DNA of 64,000 nucleotides from Diplonema papillatum (taxonomy: Eukaryota; Euglenozoa; Diplonemea; Diplonemida; Diplonemidae), in NCBI GenBank assembly GCA_030068145.1, contig JAPJBO010000025.1, positions 474,501-538,500 on the forward strand, read 5' to 3'. Positions 1-9,983 of the stretch are shown here, piece by piece (the stretch's first letter is position 1; the number at the start of each line of letters is the position of its first letter). A program made the translations under genes and the position numbers. The notes beneath the pieces were generated by a model. It made no database searches. It was not told where the DNA came from and worked only from the letters and a program-made list of their open reading frames with translations.

Positions 1-1862
1 TTGCTTGGAGGGGCTGCATCTGAACTCCGTTCACTGGACTTGGATGTCTTTGGACGCGGTTTGGCCTGGGCTTTTGCTGATGGCTTCTCCTTGGGTGGAT
101 GTTTTCCCCGGGCCCTGTTTTTTATTTCCTGGTCTGCCATCTTGGCAAACATCTCTTTCTTCTTTGTCCTCTTTTTCTGCATCTTCTCGGCCACGGTCTC
201 CTGTTCATCACTGGAAGCACTTGAGCCAATGTCGTCTGAACACCTTGAGCAGTCAGTATCTGACTCGCCCAGTGGCAGTTTGTCCGAAACCTTGGCAACA
301 AACTTGAACTTTATGACGTGGACTCGCTTTTTGAGCAGAAAGCCATTGTCGCCAGAGTGCTCGTGTACCGATAAGGCACCTGTCAGGGGGTCTCGCTCGA
401 AAGAAGAAATCATCATGAGGTTCGGTATGTCGAGCACCTCAAATTCAGCAACCTGGCTGCGAAGGCAAAGCTTGGGCGCCGTTGTGTTTCGGATCTGTTC
501 GATGGCTTTTTTAACTTGCCCGAGGTTCAGAATGTCTGTGGACTTGGACACCATCTCCAGTTTCCTGCTGATGGCTCCGAAGTGCTGGTCCCGGTCATTC
601 TTTCCGTGCCCTCCAACAAAAAAGTTGATGGACTGTGTGTCAGGATCTAGCAGGAGACGACTAACAGAAAGCACCGATCGGAAGTGCCGACCAGAGTCCA
701 TCCAAAAGATGACCTTGCGGTCCTGCGGGAGGCGGTTCTTGACCAATTCGTAAGCACGCACGAATACCATGGAGTCCTGATTATGCGTGCGAAGAAGCAC
801 ATCCACATGGTGCCGCCTGACAACTACATCTTCGGTCCAGTGTAGGCCGAAACCGAGCAGTGAGAAGGCACCCTGGCTGTAAAAGAGCTTTCCGGGCTCC
901 TGCTTCAACATGGGCAGCCTTCCCTTCTGCTTGAAGTCGACAGTGACTACCACAGTCCCGGCGGGTGGTGATGTGTAGTGCGCTCTGTAGGCGCTCCGTT
1001 GTCGTTCTGCACTGGTCGTGTGGTGTTGGACCTCCATGAGCTGGTGCAAGAAGCCGCTCATGCACTTTCTTACCCGTTCCGGGATCATCTTCTCATACAG
1101 GCAAGCGGTGAGGAACATCGGGTTGTTGGCGTTGTACCAATGCGCTGAGGTCAGGTGCTGGCGGTTCGCGTCAATGTATCGCCGCATCTGAGATTTGACG
1201 GTCTCCCCCGCATCGCAGATGTCACACACGTCAGTTCGTCGGGACAGATGCTGAAACTTCGGATTCCGCATGCGCCGGTACGTAGTGTACGACACCTCAT
1301 CCTGCAGGTCGCTCTCGTCGTACACAAGACGGTACGGTACCAAGAGGTTGTGTGCCGTGACAGGCTCTTCTTCTTCTTCTTTTGAAAGCCTCTTCAGTAC
1401 CCTTGATGTTGGCGTGGAGAATTGGTCATGCTCCTGAGATACCTTTTCACGCATCTCTGGTGTGACAACTGTGGGCCTCCCGCCAACGCCAATCTCGGCA
1501 GCCTTTCCCCGGTTCTTCCAGAGATTGTCACCCACGACCATTCCAACAGCCCTGTACCGGGCACGTGCCCAGTCCAAACCGCTCACGATGCGTCGCCGGC
1601 TCGCCTCGTCGTCAAGGCTGTTGAAGGCTTCTGAAAGCCTACCAGAAAGGCGCTTCCAGATGTCAACCTTCTCCTCCTCTGTCATTAGGGCGAGAAAGAA
1701 ACCGATCAGGTCGTCACCAGAGACCTTTTCACAAAAGGTCCTGCTGGCTACGAGTCGTCTCTGCATGGACTGACCACGTCTTGTTTCCTCATGAAACGGC
1801 GATAACTTCTGCATTGCTCGCACCGATGACTCCACGAACTCCAGACCCGTGATCTTTGGCAT
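1..1862 (-). CDS. Transposase-like protein, 3' end beyond the window
   Basis: Reading down from an ATG at 1862-1860, the minus strand is open without a stop to position 1, so at least 620 residues are present and the end lies outside. No intron is needed. Seen features: an N-terminal basic region, a Glu run near 1368-1382, a Cys pair in DVCDICDAG (about 1230), a His/Arg-rich helix-like stretch, then an acidic strand VTVDFKQ (about 960), a second acidic site FWMDSGR (about 690) and GGHGKNDRDQHFG (about 600). The C-terminus is Lys/Glu/Pro-rich. The spacing of VDF, WMDS and the His-rich loop resembles the RNase H-like nuclease cores of several eukaryotic DNA-transposon families, so I read it as transposase-derived. 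No terminal repeats are visible because one side is off the window. Family assignment is inference. It could be a domesticated nuclease or an unrelated protein. Confidence 0.5.
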   Translation of the reverse strand, partial: MPKITGLEFVESSVRAMQKLSPFHEETRRGQSMQRRLVASRTFCEKVSGDDLIGFFLALMTEEEKVDIWKRLSGRLSEAFNSLDDEASRRRIVSGLDWARARYRAVGMVVGDNLWKNRGKAAEIGVGGRPTVVTPEMREKVSQEHDQFSTPTSRVLKRLSKEEEEEPVTAHNLLVPYRLVYDESDLQDEVSYTTYRRMRNPKFQHLSRRTDVCDICDAGETVKSQMRRYIDANRQHLTSAHWYNANNPMFLTACLYEKMIPERVRKCMSGFLHQLMEVQHHTTSAERQRSAYRAHYTSPPAGTVVVTVDFKQKGRLPMLKQEPGKLFYSQGAFSLLGFGLHWTEDVVVRRHHVDVLLRTHNQDSMVFVRAYELVKNRLPQDRKVIFWMDSGRHFRSVLSVSRLLLDPDTQSINFFVGGHGKNDRDQHFGAISRKLEMVSKSTDILNLGQVKKAIEQIRNTTAPKLCLRSQVAEFEVLDIPNLMMISSFERDPLTGALSVHEHSGDNGFLLKKRVHVIKFKFVAKVSDKLPLGESDTDCSRCSDDIGSSASSDEQETVAEKMQKKRTKKKEMFAKMADQEIKNRARGKHPPKEKPSAKAQAKPRPKTSKSSERSSDAAPPS

Positions 1863-3294
1863 TTTCCCCTCTCTTAGTTTCCGTTTTCCTGGGTCAACCT
1901 GTATTCTTAATTAGTACTGCTGGTAAAGGCAGGGTGCACCTGCTGCACCCACTCTATTTACAATGTGTGCCTGCCCACTGCAGGCGCTGCAGGCGGGGTG
2001 GCCAAGTAGGGCTATCTGTGACCCCTGAGAACACTCTTCGGCTTCAAGAGGACCCACTGGTGGCTATCTACAGCGGAACACAGCCGATCTTGTCGTTGTG
2101 TAGTCTGGGTTTCCCGCTGGAGGCCAGAAGGTGTTTGACTAGCTTGAGTAGTGGCGAGGCTTTGAAAATGACCCCATTTTGGGGGCACACCCCCTCGCAC
2201 TGAGAGCCCGCTCCGGGGCCCACCTGGGCCCACCTGGGCCCATTCGTGGGCCTTCAGAGACCCCTTTACCTCGACTCAGCCCGTCAAAAACCGTTTGGGA
2301 CCCGTTTTGGGCCACACAGATGGGGGTTCGGGGCCAGTATGGAGTGACGTCAAAAAATATTTCATTAGTGCAAAGGGGGGGGGTTTGGCATCGTCTCATA
2401 TACATAAAATCGTGTTTAGATCTTGTGTCAAGGTGTACTCCAGTACACACATGAACTGTGGGTGGGGCTCCGGGTGTGCATGGGAGGGAGGGCCGGCGGA
2501 AGGTTGCGGAGGGTCGAGGGCGGTTGCGGAGGGTCGAGGAGGGTCGGCAGAGTACGCACGTTGAAGAGCTCCCGCGTGTGCTCGTCGAACTGGCTCGGAT
2601 CAAGCCTGTTTCAGCCTCTCCGACCTTTACAGACTATGCTGTGAAGTTCGTGGTAGCTCCACAGGCTAGGAAAGCTGTCGTCGCTGTATCCAGAGGCCGT
2701 GTGTTCTGCCTTTGTGAACCCTTGCCCGCCGTGAATGCCATGAGTACTGCCCTCTTCCACCATCTTGGATAGACACGCCTCACGCTCGCACCACCCGAAA
2801 CCGAAACGACCCATGACCCCAAGAGCTGTGCCTCCCGCTGTGCCCGAATACACCCCGCTTTCTAATAACTATTGTCCAATCAGGTTTGAAGGCGTATGTA
2901 AGCTCTGCCCACAGTCCATCGCAAACTGAGACTAGTCAGAGGTACTTTTTAACAAGAACATCCTCCTCTATCGGAAACAAGCATTTGCTTTTGTGTGACA
3001 GTTCAAAAATTTCCGCGCCTGCGGCGCAGGCATAGTTTGCATCTGTCTCTGCGGTGGGGCATAGCTAGTTCCCTGTCCCCAAAACGGTCGAGTGCCTGTC
3101 CAAGAGCCTGACAAGAAATATTAATTCTGGGCCCTCCAAAAAATCAAATAATTTGTCCACAAATTGCATGGCCATAAAATAGAATTCCGCAAATTAAAGG
3201 GCCAAAAATTGTCAGGGTGTACAAAGCCTTCAGGCCAAAAAACGTCCAGATGCGCAAAACACCCGTTTTTGGCCAAAATCACGTCTCTGTATTA
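1863..3294. other. Intergenic, no gene recognised
   Basis: About 1.4 kb between the transposase-like gene and a TIR element. The open frames are short and lack family features. Visible structure: direct repeats of a GGGCCCACCT-type motif near 2217-2242, a purine-rich stretch with a repeated GGTTGCGGAGGGTCGAG unit near 2502-2540, and a short perfect inverted repeat GCCTGCG/CGCAGGC near 3018-3032. Confidence 0.5.
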
Positions 3295-4232
3295 AAGGGG
3301 GGAGACCTATTATCCACCCGATTTTCTTCCGGAAATTCCGCGAACATTAAAACTAGTGGCGTTAAAATTGCTATTATTCAGGCTTTATCCAATGCTTATC
3401 CTAGGGCTATCCAGGGTTTTGTTGCAGGGTGGTGTTTTTTTCCTTCGCGCCTTCGGCGCGATATTGATTATTGTTTGGTAAAACCAACCTGTCCGTTCGA
3501 GTGTTGGTGGGTGCCCTTTGACAATTCTGCTTGTCTAGGTTAGGAAGAGCCGACATCGAAGGATTGAAAAGCAACATTGCTATGAACGCTTGGCTGCCAC
3601 AAGCCCCCTTCCCCGTGGCAAAATTTTCTGTCACCTCTGGCTTCATCCCTAACATAACTGAGGGATTTCGATATCAAGGCACTCCCACGACCGCCTGGCC
3701 GACGTTCCCTGCACTGGATGCGGTAGAATTCAAGGAAGAAGTGCCACCGAACAACCCACAGGTTGACATACCAGCCGTATCGGCACCAGTTGCACCTGCA
3801 CCGGGTCCGACCAATGCTGAGTGCACTGAGACAACAGAAACTAGTCCACACCAGCCGGCGCTTCAGCCCCTCTTCACAGCACCAGCAAAGCAAAGCGCAC
3901 CCACAGGGCGGCAGAGTGTGCTGGTTCACAACACACTACACCAAACCGCGGCCTTTGAGAAACCATTGATCAGCCTCTTTTCCGTTTTCACAGCTCTTTT
4001 TTCTTGTTTTCACTCTCTCTTTTTGCTTGTTGGCAACATTTACATTCTATGCTGTTTCCACACTTCTTCTCACTTGGTATGCTGGTGTTACACTCACAGC
4101 AGGTGGGTAGGCCCACTTCCATAAAAAATCTACTCGCCGCTGAAAAATTAAACAGTTACATTTATCTCCAAAACCAGTCGACCTATTATCCTAGGATAAT
4201 AGGTCCCCCTGGATAGTAGGTCTACCCCCCCT
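3295..4232. mobile_element. DNA-transposon-like element with terminal inverted repeats
   Basis: Left end reads TAAAGGGGGGAGACCTATTA (from about 3294) and continues TCC. The right end (about 4211-4233), read on the other strand, gives the same sequence with one or two extra bases and one substitution. The element is about 935 bp. Just inside the right end the ACCTATTATCC motif recurs as a perfect 24-bp palindrome (4181-4204), so three copies of the terminal motif sit within 45 bp. The right end may therefore be compound, or it may carry subterminal transposase-binding sites. It is too short to encode a typical full transposase. Superfamily unknown. Confidence 0.55.
3531..4124 (+). CDS. Hypothetical ORF inside the TIR element
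   Basis: A 197-residue open frame lying wholly inside the element bounded at 3295 and 4232. The first 140 residues are Pro/Thr/Ala-rich and soluble; the last 55 are hydrophobic and Cys-rich (SLFSVFTALFSCFHSLFLLV and on). I recognise no domain. The unusual C-terminal composition suggests that only the first part, if any, is translated. It may be an exon of a cargo or transposon gene or a chance frame. Confidence 0.2.
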   Translation: MSRLGRADIEGLKSNIAMNAWLPQAPFPVAKFSVTSGFIPNITEGFRYQGTPTTAWPTFPALDAVEFKEEVPPNNPQVDIPAVSAPVAPAPGPTNAECTETTETSPHQPALQPLFTAPAKQSAPTGRQSVLVHNTLHQTAAFEKPLISLFSVFTALFSCFHSLFLLVGNIYILCCFHTSSHLVCWCYTHSRWVGPLP

Positions 4233-4247
4233 TTATGCACTGGGCCG

Positions 4248-4440
4248 ATGGCCCCCAAAAAAAAAATTGGAAAAAAAAAAAAAATTGCTCAACTTCCTCA
4301 AAAATTACCGCAGTTTTTGTTCCAAAATTTTAAAGTTCAAAAACCCCAATTTTTTTCTGGAAATTTTTTTTGGCCATTTCCAAAAAGACACAAGGTTTTG
4401 ACCCTGCATGATGGGGGTCATATAGGGGTCATATTAATAA
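4248..4440. repeat. A-rich tract ending in a dispersed repeat
   Basis: Homopolymer-rich DNA (A runs at 4257-4284, T runs at 4360-4370) followed by a segment at about 4375-4438 containing AAAGACACAAGGTTTTGACC and two GGGGTCATAT-type repeats. The same segment lies in inverted orientation at about 41325-41400. Both copies sit just upstream of a plus-strand gene. Confidence 0.55.
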
Positions 4441-4504
4441 AACAACATCAAAGTCGTCCAGGAATCGTACCTCCCTCCTGCCCTGCCAAGCTGGGGGAGC
4501 CGGG

Positions 4505-5371
4505 ATGGAACGCAGACCGAGGGGCGGGCTGGGGAGGGAGACCCTCGGCGTCCTGATAGGCATGGGGCTGGTCGTCGTTGCGACGATGGCGCTGTCGTCG
4601 CAGGGCCTGCGGCTGTACCAGTCGAGGACCGGCGCGGCGGCGGCGGGCGCGGGCACCGCGGAGGCCGAGCTGTCCGTGAGGCTGGACAACGTCGAGGTGA
4701 AGCTGAGCCGCCTCCGCGACACAGTGCCCCGGGTCGCCGCGGTGTCGGCGGAGACCCGCGAGCTAACTGTCGGCCTGCAGCGAATCAGCGACCGGGTCGG
4801 TGCGGTGGAGAAGCTCTTGGCGGGCGCGGGAGCGCGGCAAGCCGCCGGCGGCACGGGCGGCGACGACGGGGGATCCGACGACCCGTCCAAAGTAAACCTG
4901 GTCCGCATGGGCGAAGGCGGAAGCGGCGACGCCGCGTCCGCAGCCGCCGCCGGGAAGGCGGGCTCGGATGCCGTCCGGCAGGCCGACGGCTCCGGGGCCA
5001 ACGACGAAGCCCGCGGCTCCGATAGCGGCGGGGTGGTCAGCAGGCAGAGCAAGGGGGAGGGGGTGCTGTCGCCGGTGATCGCGGACATAGAGTGTCCGCC
5101 GGTGTCGCCGTCCGTGCACATGGAGATCCCGCTCGAGCACCTGCCGCGCAAGAAGAAGACCACCGTCGCCCAGAAGTACGACCGGCGCGCCGGTAACTGC
5201 AACGGGAAGGGGCTCTGGTCGGCGGTGAGCCGCGAGGACCACTACAAAATCATGAAGCGCATGGCGAAGCTGCTCGACATCAAGCGCAATGACGTCATCT
5301 TCGACTGGGGGTCCGGGTGCGGGCACAAGCTGATGTGGTTCAACAAGGAGTGGAACACGTCCGGCCTCGGG
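4505..5371 (+). CDS. Membrane-anchored SAM methyltransferase, exon 1
   Basis: Exon 1 of a two-exon gene; the joined product is about 421 residues. The ATG at 4505 follows an in-frame-free leader and gives a basic N-terminus, then a hydrophobic segment (about residues 14-32, LGVLIGMGLVVVATMA), so a type II membrane anchor facing a membrane lumen is likely. Residues about 50-100 look like a short coiled coil, followed by a Gly/Asp/Ser-rich low-complexity linker. The catalytic part starts near residue 225, with an HYKIMKRM helix and FDWGSGCGHKLMW (about 270), the glycine-rich SAM-binding motif I. The donor is GGG|GTGTGTGC at 5371/5372, phase 0. The exon is much more GC-rich than the intron. Substrate unknown; proteins of this layout methylate varied small molecules or sugars. 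Confidence 0.75.
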
Positions 5372-5942
5372 GTGTGTGCTTTCGTCTTTCTTTCCTTTGG
5401 CCATTTCTTTTGTCTAAGCACCTGCTTTGTAGGAAATACTTGAGGAGGCTGCCAGCTGCAAACGATCAAAGGAGGTAAATGTGCTGTAGCCCACACGAAA
5501 CACAGGTGAATCTGGGTTCAGTGGCGGACGTAAGCGTTCAACAAAAAAGACCCACTTTGTAGTTGTATCGTTTCTCCCCCTCTAGCCTCCTCCGAAGTAA
5601 GCCCAAGGCATATTTCTGTTCGATAAGCCTGCTTCGTATGAAATACTTGAAGAGGCTGCCTGTTGCGAAATCTCAAAGGAGGCCCATACGAAGCACAAGT
5701 AAATCTGGGTTTAGTGGCGTAAGCGTTGAATCTTCGAAGATTGGTACATCCCGACGGAGTGCCCAACGCTTGCAACCGGTTAGTACCCCCGTAGGCATCC
5801 AGAACATCGCCCTTTGCCCCCTTCATCATACCGATGACCCCATGTCGCAACAATGTTCCAATCTCGAAGGAGGAAGGTGTGATGTAGCCACGCACGAAAC
5901 AGAAACTGCAATTCAAAAAAAAAAAAAAAATATAATTTGCAG
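5372..5942 (+). other. Intron of the methyltransferase gene
   Basis: GT at 5372 and AG at 5941-5942 after TATAATTTGC. The 571-bp intron holds a SINE-like element copy (about 5408-5612) and a second, diverged copy (about 5615-5730), both antisense, plus an A15 run just before the acceptor. Splicing joins GLG to VDLSYKS, which reconstitutes the beta-2 acidic motif of class I methyltransferases. That supports the call. Confidence 0.75.
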
Positions 5943-6341
5943 GTCGACTTATCGTACAAGTCTTTGATGTACGCATGGGAGAACACGACTGCAGCAAACA
6001 AGTTTTGCTATGGTGACGGTTCAGTGCTGGACTGGATTCCGGACAACACGTTTGATGCGGTATTCTCCTTCGGAGCCATCTTCCATGTGTACAACCAAGA
6101 CATCATGTGCCGGTCGTACCGTGAGATGGTGCGCATTGCTAAGAAAGGCGGGAAGGTCTACAACGGTTGGTCGGCAGAAGAAGAGTTCCCGAACATCGCC
6201 CTGTACCACTGCCTGCACGACATCGACGTTGAGAAAATAGAGGTGTTCGAAGAGCGGAAAACCCTGTACAAGGGCATCAAGACGTTCCCGACCAAGTACA
6301 AAGGGTATGACCGTCCTACCCTGCTGTTTGCAGCTTGCTAA
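5943..6341 (+). CDS. SAM methyltransferase, exon 2
   Basis: Final exon, 132 residues plus TAA. It begins VDLSYKSLMYAWE, where the Asp is expected to bind the SAM ribose hydroxyls, followed by GDGSVLDWIPDNTFDAVFSF (motif II/post-II: the Asp-Phe-Asp strand), a YREMVRIAKKGGKVY segment typical of the helix and strand before motif III, and an all-in-frame C-terminus ending in LLFAAC. The order of motifs across both exons is that of class I Rossmann methyltransferases of the Methyltransf_11/25 type. No zinc or iron-sulfur motif is present. I am confident of the fold and not of the substrate. Confidence 0.75.
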   Translation, partial: VDLSYKSLMYAWENTTAANKFCYGDGSVLDWIPDNTFDAVFSFGAIFHVYNQDIMCRSYREMVRIAKKGGKVYNGWSAEEEFPNIALYHCLHDIDVEKIEVFEERKTLYKGIKTFPTKYKGYDRPTLLFAAC

Positions 6342-6926
6342 CTTTTTCATTGCCCCTGCTCGTTTTATCAGGTTGGGTCCTCTCTCAGGGGGGGTGTGCC
6401 TAGCGGCGGCTTTTCCGCCTCGACCATTCCCACAGTAGGGCGGTTCATGTTGTAAGTTCCCTTTGAGATTCCACTTTTCTGTTGCCTGCCTGTTCCCTCG
6501 GTGAAACACTCGCTGGGAAATTAGGAGATGCCGATTTCGGCCGGCATAAAGAAGCTGAAAAATTCGACCGGCCGATAATCTATAGCCGGTTGATTTTTAG
6601 AAGGTCTGCCGATCAGACCAATTGTCATGCCCGGCAGGGCAACCAGTAGGTGGGGCAGCGCCCTGCCTAACAGAATTGGAGCTGGCGTCTTCTGGCCTCA
6701 CGCACTGCTGGCTCTATGGGGCTTTTGTTGACCCCTTCCTCCGGTACGGCTCGCGTGCAACTCCATCTCAAACAAAAGGTGAAACTAACGCGGATACTGA
6801 CAAACAAAGGGGAAGAACACCGACCATGATGCTATGACTGCCGCCGGGACTACGTCACGCCACCAGCCTTCTTTGATCCCTGTTGGTTCGGGCTAGTTGA
6901 GGAGTGCTACCGTTTACCGGAATATT
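6342..6926. other. Intergenic, no gene recognised
   Basis: About 585 bp downstream of the methyltransferase. It contains short CGGCCG-type palindromic pieces (ATTTCGGCCGGCATAA and GACCGGCCGATAAT near 6532-6580) but no supported gene. Confidence 0.5.
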
Positions 6927-7056
6927 TCGAGACTGGAGGTCCTATGAACATGCAATGTGAATAGCCTCTATTCGAGCCAACCCGGCTTTTCTTCATGAAA
7001 AAAGTGTATTGTTTTTGGAAAGAGCCGGGCAAGCTTTTTTTTTTCCTCGCAAAAGG

Positions 7057-7128
7057 TATGCGGGTGGCAGAGTGACCGGGCGCCGGCCTTCAGGCCGGTG
7101 GGTCCGGGTTCGAACCCCGCCCATGACA
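7057..7128 (+). repeat. tRNA-like head (pseudo-tRNA, tRNA-Leu-like)
   Basis: Contains an A-box-like GGGTGGCAGAGTGACCGG and a perfect B-box-like GGGTTCGAACCCCGC. The D-arm and T-arm sequences look most like a leucine or serine tRNA. The 5' acceptor strand does not pair with the 3' CCATGAC strand, and the anticodon arm is a perfect CCGGCC/GGCCGG hairpin with a four-base loop instead of a seven-base loop. I therefore call it a tRNA-derived promoter and not a working tRNA. Confidence 0.65.
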
Positions 7129-7284
7129 TTTTTCCGGTCGAAGATTGTTTTCGAGGTTTTGTTGCGTTTCCAGGTCCAATGTGCCCGAAAATTGCGTTTT
7201 TGCGGAGTTTTTCAGTATCTCGCGGCATTTGGGTCACCACGGGAAACGGAGTCGGGGGGGGGCCCGGGGGGGGCCGGGGTACTG

Positions 7285-7890
7285 GCGCCGAACTTGCCAC
7301 CAGAACCCGAACTTTGCTTCGCCCGAACTTTGCTTCGCCCGAACTTTGCTTCACCAGAACTTTGCTTCACCCGAACTTAGCTTCACCCGAACTTTGTTTC
7401 GCCCGAACTTAGCTTCACCAGAACTTTGCTTTAGGTTCGCCGAACTTAGCTTCGTCCGAACTTTGTTTCGCCCGAACTTAGCTTCGCCCGAACTTTGCTT
7501 CACCAGAACTTTGCTTCATCCGAACTTTGCTTCACCAGAACTTTGCTTCACCCAGAACTTAGCTTCGCCCGGACTTTGTTTCGCCCGAACTTAGCTTCGC
7601 CCGAACTTTGCTTCGCCTGAACTTTGCTTCACCCAGAACTTAGCTTCGCCCGAACTTTGCTTCACCCGAACTTTGCTTCACCCGAACTTTGCTTCACCCG
7701 AACTTTGCTTCACCCGAACTTAGCTTCACCAGAACTTTGCTTTAGCCGACGAACTTAGCTTCGCCCGAACTTTGCTTCACCAGAACTTTGCTTCATCCGA
7801 ACTTTGCTTCACCCGAACTTTGCTTCACCCGAACTTTGTTTCGCCCGAACTTTGTTTCGCCCGATCTTAGCTTCACCAGAACTCACGAAC
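7285..7890 (+). repeat. 16-17-bp minisatellite, about 36 units
   Basis: Tandem array of units close to CCCGAACTTTGCTTCA, with variants in which TTTG is TTAG and the spacer is GCC, ACC or ACCAGA. The variants are interspersed in a higher-order pattern. It lies inside composite element copy 1; copy 2 has a much shorter version (about 12110-12290). Confidence 0.85.
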
Positions 7891-7945
7891 TTTAACTGCT
7901 GCTTCCAGTCTCGCCACGCGCCGGCCTTAGCCGAGCGCACGTACT

Positions 7946-8902
7946 ACTACTGTGTGGGAAGGGAGAACCCTGATAATCCGACATCCATGGAATCCGGCAA
8001 GCCCGGACAAGAAACACAATGGAAGGTACGATAGCCGGGGGGCGCGTCTCCCCGCTCGCTCCTGTCCTCTTCTGCTCCTACGCCTCCCACCACACCGTCC
8101 CCTGTCGTCTGGATGTGCTCGTCTTGGAGAGAGGCTCTTCTTGGCCCGTGCCCCTCTCAGGGAGCCTTTGGCATGTTCTATGTGTCCTCTTTCTTACCCT
8201 CTCCTAATCAGTGTGCGCGCTATCTGCCGCCTTGCCGGCCGATTAATTTCGCAGCGGTTTTATTTTTCCCCCGCCCGGAGGGTTTTCAGGGTCAATTTTT
8301 GAGTTTCTGACGCGCTCCCCAGGCAGCTCCACCCGAATTCTCCTGGTGGCGATTCGAGGTGGTCGTGCTCATCTAGCCATGCGTCTTGCTCCTATTCCCT
8401 CAGTAATGCCGAGTGCCAAACTGGCATGTGCTCGCTTCCTACCTTGATTGATGTCGGGAACTTAAACACACACGCACGCAAAGGGAAGCAGCCGTCAGCA
8501 TGGCAGAATGCTTGTAAGTGATTCGCGCCACTTCCCCCTGCGAGCGAGTCTCGGAACAGGACCTAAAACTGTGCCCCAGGTGGCGACTACCGACCATGAC
8601 GGGTGCTTGCACCAGGAGTTTGGAACAGCTAGTCAGGCCAAGCTCATTGCACAGAGAGAGCTTGCCACATCCTCGGGTGATATGCGCACGTGTAAAGACA
8701 CTCAGCTGTTGCACGGGGCCGAGAACCCCGTGCAGCTAACACCGCAAGATGAAAACAGAAGTCTTGAGCCGAGTACCGGATGGAGAAGCTGACAACCTCG
8801 TGCGCTCTACCCGTCCCCTTGGGAAGAGTCATAGGACCCAAAGCAGTCGACGGTTTCACCAGTGGCTATACTTCGATTCAGTCGTTACACACTTCACGCC
8901 CT
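7946..8902. other. Intergenic, no gene recognised
   Basis: About 950 bp without a supported gene. Open frames exist on both strands but have no recognisable domain, and their composition does not match the confident exons. Confidence 0.45.
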
Positions 8903-9009
8903 GCACGGTGGAGTCTCAGAAGCTGAAGTCGGGTGTCACACCCGCTTTTCGGGTGTGACTCGGGCACACCCACTTTACCTCCAGCTTCTGAGGCTTGACC
9001 CCACTGTGT
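8903..9009. mobile_element. MITE-like element, copy 1
   Basis: Begins CACGGTGGAGTCTCAGAAGC and ends with the inverted version (CTTCTGAGGCTTGACCCCACTGTG). The interior has GGGTGTCACACCC-type nested palindromes. Three relatives lie at 13447-13590, 25278-25429 and 31969-32093. Confidence 0.65.
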
Positions 9010-9024
9010 GAACTGAAACACACA

Positions 9025-9088
9025 CACAAGCGTGGTCGTACTTCCGTGGAGGGAGGCAACACGTTAAAATGGGTCCGTAACACACACG

Positions 9089-9132
<44 letters not shown>

Positions 9133-9133
9133 A
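9025..9133 (+). mobile_element. LINE 3' end with (AC)n tail, plus orientation
   Basis: AAGCGTGGTCGTACTTCCGT and on to GGGTCCGTAACACAC matches the 3' UTR of the full-length LINE at 32838-40430, followed by about 20 AC repeats (9085-9133). It is a severely 5'-truncated copy and the only one in this orientation. The microsatellite is the LINE tail, not an independent repeat. Confidence 0.75.
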
Positions 9134-9983
9134 CACAGGTACGGCTACGAGACCACCAAGGACGGAAAGCGCGAACGCAGGCTGCTGCGACCGATTTCCT
9201 ATTCTCACCTCATCACAAAGTGACGGACTGCGCCCCCCCCGTGCCGTGCCGTGCCGTGCCAAGGCTTGCGCGAATCAGCTTCCGGCCCCCGTGCTGAGAA
9301 GCAAAATGCCGTCCGTTCAAGACGCTTCCACAAACACTGAAGTTATTCGATCCGAAGGATGGGTCCCTCCCCCTACTACCTAACTGCTCCGATAAACTTA
9401 CCCCTTTGTCGGTTCATAACGGACAGGTGCATTCTGTGCATGCGGCAGCTCCGGGTCTCAGAACTTCTCGGCGCTCGAAGGTGAGATAGTCCCTTTTTTG
9501 CAAGCACTGCACTTAAACATGAACAAGCAGCAGTGTCCCGGATGCGGCACGTTATGTTGGCGGCGGACTCCGGTGTGCTGTCATCGACACAATGAGGTCC
9601 ACTTCCACAGATAGCCACTGGCACTTCGAGCAAGCAGCGTTGCAACGACCTGCACCTGCACTTTACAGAACTCAATGCACTGTCGCCTCGTGCGTAACAG
9701 CCCTGACTACTCCTTTGGTTATTGACCATCGCGCCTTGTCAGCGGGTATTCCTACATGCAATGAAGCTTTGGAGAGCAGACCCGTGACTATCAACAGCAC
9801 GGACACCTTCTTCCCCGTACGGTCGCCGGGTACGTAGTCCGCTGTCCAGCCGCTACCGACAGCCCCGCAACGAGCAGTCCACCAGCCGAATAGCCGGCGG
9901 GCTACGTTAATGGCTGTAAAATACCGGTAGGGGTTTGAAAGAATCCATTTTCTAATTCTATGCGGGAGTGAAAAAGTTAGGGA
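9134..9983. other. Intergenic, no gene recognised
   Basis: About 850 bp with no supported gene. A tandem GTGCC repeat lies at 9241-9260, and a segment near 9655-9680 (CTTTACAGAACTCAATGC) recurs near 43056-43072. Confidence 0.45.

Larger units (their letters stand above)
6927..7945 (+). mobile_element. Composite tRNA-headed element, copy 1
   Basis: Shares its whole layout with 11571-12340. In order: a leader starting CGAGACTGGAGGTCCTATGA, a tRNA-like segment (7057-7128), a body segment beginning ATTTTTCCGGTCG, a G-rich stretch, a minisatellite of a 16-17-bp unit (about 7285-7890), and a conserved end (CAGTCTCGCCACGCGCC to GCGCACGTACT). The tRNA head suggests RNA polymerase III transcription as in tRNA-derived SINEs. 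The leader upstream of the tRNA and the internal minisatellite are unusual for a simple SINE. Confidence 0.6.

Noticed and set aside
4429..5202. 257-residue minus-strand frame over the methyltransferase exon
   Set aside because: Shadow of the GC-rich exon 1; it lacks any domain and includes repeat sequence at its end.
7057..7128. Functional tRNA-Leu gene
   Set aside because: The acceptor strands do not pair, the anticodon loop is four bases, and the same segment occurs inside a second repeat at 11711. It fits a SINE-type head.
9085..9133. Independent CA microsatellite
   Set aside because: It directly follows a LINE 3' UTR, and every other LINE copy has the same type of tail.
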